From assembly GCA_025210575.1 (NCBI GenBank), contig JAOARK010000246.1, positions 1 to 6,856 of the forward strand: 6,856 nt of DNA, written 5' to 3'. The notes beneath the pieces are model-generated. The model worked only from the letters and a program-made list of their open reading frames with translations, was not told the origin of the DNA and did not search any database. Below are positions 4,846 through 6,856 of the stretch, one piece after another (within the stretch, counting starts at the first letter, position 1; the number at the start of each line of letters is the position of its first letter). The position numbers and the translations under genes are program-made. Origin of the DNA: Schleiferiaceae bacterium (GTDB lineage: Bacteria > Bacteroidota > Bacteroidia > Flavobacteriales > Schleiferiaceae).

Positions 4846-6856
4846 ATTCTACATATTCGCTTTTATCGCTTTAAACCATTTACATGCTTTCGCGCAATTC
4901 AATTTGTCAGGAACTGTTGTAGATGAGAATAATGCTCCAATAGTTGAGGCTTTAGTCACGCTGACTCCTATTGGTTACAAGACTTCTACAGATTTTAACG
5001 GAGATTTTAATTTTCCACACCTTAAGAAAGGTACATATACTTTGAAAATTTCAGCTTTTGGATACTCGTCCTTAACCAAAGAAGTTTACGTGGATGTGCA
5101 GCTTCGAAGGCAAGAATACCAACTACGGGTTAACAAAGAAGAGTTAAATGTCATTGAATTGACCGAAGAAAAAGAAAATGATTTTGGTAGAGCTACTTTA
5201 GACTTTGTAGAAGGAACAGCCATTTACGCGGGCAAAAAAAGTGAAGTAGTATTACTTGAGGACATTCAAGCCAATTTAGCTACGAATAATAGTCGTCAGA
5301 TTTACGCGAAGGTGGCAGGATTAAATATCTGGGAGAGCGATGGAGCTGGAATTCAGTTAGGGATTGGAGGAAGAGGTTTGAACCCGAATCGTGTTTCCAA
5401 TTTTAATACACGCCAAAATGGTTATGATATTAGTGCAGATGCCTTAGGGTATCCTGAAAGTTATTACTCACCAGCAACTGAAGCCATCGAGCGAATCGAA
5501 ATTGTAAGAGGGGCGGCTTCATTGCAGTATGGAACTCAATTTGGAGGCTTTGTAAATTTCAAATTAAGGGAAGGGCCAGTTGATAAACCATTTGAGTTTA
5601 CCTCTAGGCAGACTTTAGGTTCATTTGGCTTATTCAATAGCTTTAACAGCATAGGAGGTTCAGCGAACCGATTTAGGTATTATGGGTTTTATCAATTTAA
5701 AACTGGTAATGGTTGGCGTCCGAACTCGCAGTTCGATGTTCAAAATGCCCATTTGAATCTTCAATACGATATTACCGACAGATTGAAAATTGGGGTGGAA
5801 TACACGCATATGTATTATTTAGCCCAACAACCTGGTGGTCTTTCCGATGCCATGTTTCAGCAGGACCCAAGACAATCCATAAGAGAACGGAATTGGTTTC
5901 AAGTGAGATGGAACTTAGCATCGTTGAAAGCAGACTATAAGATCAATGCCAATACAAATGCGAATTTGATGCTTTTTGGGTTGATTGCGGGGAGAGACGC
6001 TTTAGGCTTTTTAGGAAAGATCACTCGCGTAGATCCTGGAATAGAACGCAATTTGTTGATGGACAAGTATCAAAATTTTGGAGCAGAGCTTCGGGTGTTG
6101 CATAGCTATTCATTCTTAAATAACCCTTCCACATTTTTAATTGGAACACGATACTATAACGGTTTTACCAACCGTAAGCAAGGTTTAGGGAATGACGGCT
6201 CAGGCCCTGATTTTTATTACCTCCATCCAAACGATCTAGAACATAGCGAGTATGATTTCCCAAGTCAAAACCTAGCCATTTTTACAGAAAACATTTTTCA
6301 TTTAAACTCAAAGTTGAGTGTAACACCTGGATTACGATTCGAGTATATCAACACCAATGCAGATGGTTACTATAACAACATTCAATATGACTTAGCCGGG
6401 AATGAAATTTATCGCGAAAGGGTAGAAGATAACAGAACTAATTCTAGGGCTTTTGTTCTTGCAGGTATAGGGATGAGTTATAAACCGAAAGACAATAAAG
6501 AATTCTATGCGAATATATCTCAGAACTACAGAAGTATAAACTTTAACGACATGCGCATCGTTAACCCGAACTACAGGGTTGATCCAAACCTAAAGGATGA
6601 GAAGGGATTTAGCGCAGATATTGGTTTTAGAGGAACAGCGGGTAAATATTTCAGTTTTGATGTTACCGGTTTTATGATCTATTACAACGATCGAATTGGT
6701 CAAGTACTAAAAACAGATTCATTATTATTCAGCACTTATCGACTAAGGACCAATGTTGCCGATTCAAGAAACATTGGAATTGAGGCTTATGCGGAGTTGA
6801 ATATTCTTCCTATTCTGGGGTATCAAAAACAAAATCAAGCCCTGAATATCTACACA
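4835..6856 (+). CDS. FecA-like TonB-dependent receptor with carboxypeptidase-regulatory-like N-domain (5' part, TTG start)
   Basis: An outer-membrane active-transport receptor, open for 674 codons to the window edge; the 3' end is missing. No ATG or GTG exists between the previous in-frame stop (TAG, near 4787) and the signal peptide. The TTG at 4835-4837 gives a normal one: MKTRFYIFAFIALNHLHAFA with probable cleavage before QFN (after residue 20). This start overlaps the HTTM gene by 11 bases. Residues 22-100 form a carboxypeptidase-regulatory-like domain (LSGTVVDENNAPIVEALVTL). The plug is at about 130-245, with the typical parts IGGRGLNPNR (177-186) and ERIEIVRGAASLQYGTQFGG (219-238). Beta-barrel strands with alternating aromatic residues follow from about 250. 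The plug most resembles FecA-type ferric-citrate receptors, but the ligand cannot be told from sequence. Such receptors usually have 750-850 residues, so roughly 100-150 are missing. Energy would come from TonB-ExbBD, encoded elsewhere. Confidence 0.93.
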   Translation, partial: MKTRFYIFAFIALNHLHAFAQFNLSGTVVDENNAPIVEALVTLTPIGYKTSTDFNGDFNFPHLKKGTYTLKISAFGYSSLTKEVYVDVQLRRQEYQLRVNKEELNVIELTEEKENDFGRATLDFVEGTAIYAGKKSEVVLLEDIQANLATNNSRQIYAKVAGLNIWESDGAGIQLGIGGRGLNPNRVSNFNTRQNGYDISADALGYPESYYSPATEAIERIEIVRGAASLQYGTQFGGFVNFKLREGPVDKPFEFTSRQTLGSFGLFNSFNSIGGSANRFRYYGFYQFKTGNGWRPNSQFDVQNAHLNLQYDITDRLKIGVEYTHMYYLAQQPGGLSDAMFQQDPRQSIRERNWFQVRWNLASLKADYKINANTNANLMLFGLIAGRDALGFLGKITRVDPGIERNLLMDKYQNFGAELRVLHSYSFLNNPSTFLIGTRYYNGFTNRKQGLGNDGSGPDFYYLHPNDLEHSEYDFPSQNLAIFTENIFHLNSKLSVTPGLRFEYINTNADGYYNNIQYDLAGNEIYRERVEDNRTNSRAFVLAGIGMSYKPKDNKEFYANISQNYRSINFNDMRIVNPNYRVDPNLKDEKGFSADIGFRGTAGKYFSFDVTGFMIYYNDRIGQVLKTDSLLFSTYRLRTNVADSRNIGIEAYAELNILPILGYQKQNQALNIYT

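Noticed and set aside
5713..5940. Open frame of 75 codons on the + strand
   Set aside because: It is an alternative frame inside the TonB-dependent receptor, which is continuous through this region.
1..6856. tRNA, rRNA, CRISPR array, insertion sequence or phage genes
   Set aside because: No repeat-spacer pattern, transposase or integrase motif, or recognisable RNA gene was seen; nearly all the window is accounted for by the six genes.

Overview
The window looks like chromosomal DNA of a member of the Bacteroidota, most likely a flavobacterium-type organism. The DNA is AT-rich. Two lipoproteins have short signal peptides. An outer-membrane receptor begins with the carboxypeptidase-regulatory-like domain typical of Bacteroidota TonB-dependent receptors. 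The gene set DUF4856 / imelysin / HTTM / TonB receptor is also typical of that phylum. The genus cannot be told from the sequence.

Left part (1-1024): the 3' end of a small protein with two CDGSH iron-sulfur motifs lies on the + strand. It meets, tail to tail and with no base between the stop codons, a complete - strand gene for a membrane-bound di-iron hydroxylase/desaturase of the sterol desaturase/fatty acid hydroxylase family.

Centre (1025-1289): a 265-base AT-rich region separates two divergent transcription units. Close upstream of the rightward genes it holds a 21-bp near-perfect inverted repeat (1236-1256) that looks like an operator. A second, looser inverted repeat lies at 1154-1191.

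Right part (1290-6856): four tightly packed + strand genes form an apparent operon. They encode a DUF4856 lipoprotein, an imelysin-family (M75) lipoprotein, a polytopic HTTM / vitamin K-dependent gamma-carboxylase-like protein, and a FecA-like TonB-dependent receptor. The receptor runs off the window and begins at a TTG codon inside the end of the HTTM gene. Gaps between the genes are 1 nt, 3 nt and an 11-nt overlap, so co-transcription and translational coupling are likely.

Together the four genes suggest an envelope system for taking up and handling a metal or metal complex, most likely iron. The receptor would import through the outer membrane, and the two lipoproteins would bind or pass on the substrate. 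The HTTM protein, which keeps the carboxylase catalytic lysine motif, might modify a peptide, a protein partner or a small ligand. The family assignments are well supported; the joint function and the iron response are inference. The least expected features are the intact carboxylase-like active-site motif in this operon, a perfect 10-bp hairpin inside the start of the imelysin gene, the substituted metal-site motif of the imelysin, and the TTG start of the receptor.
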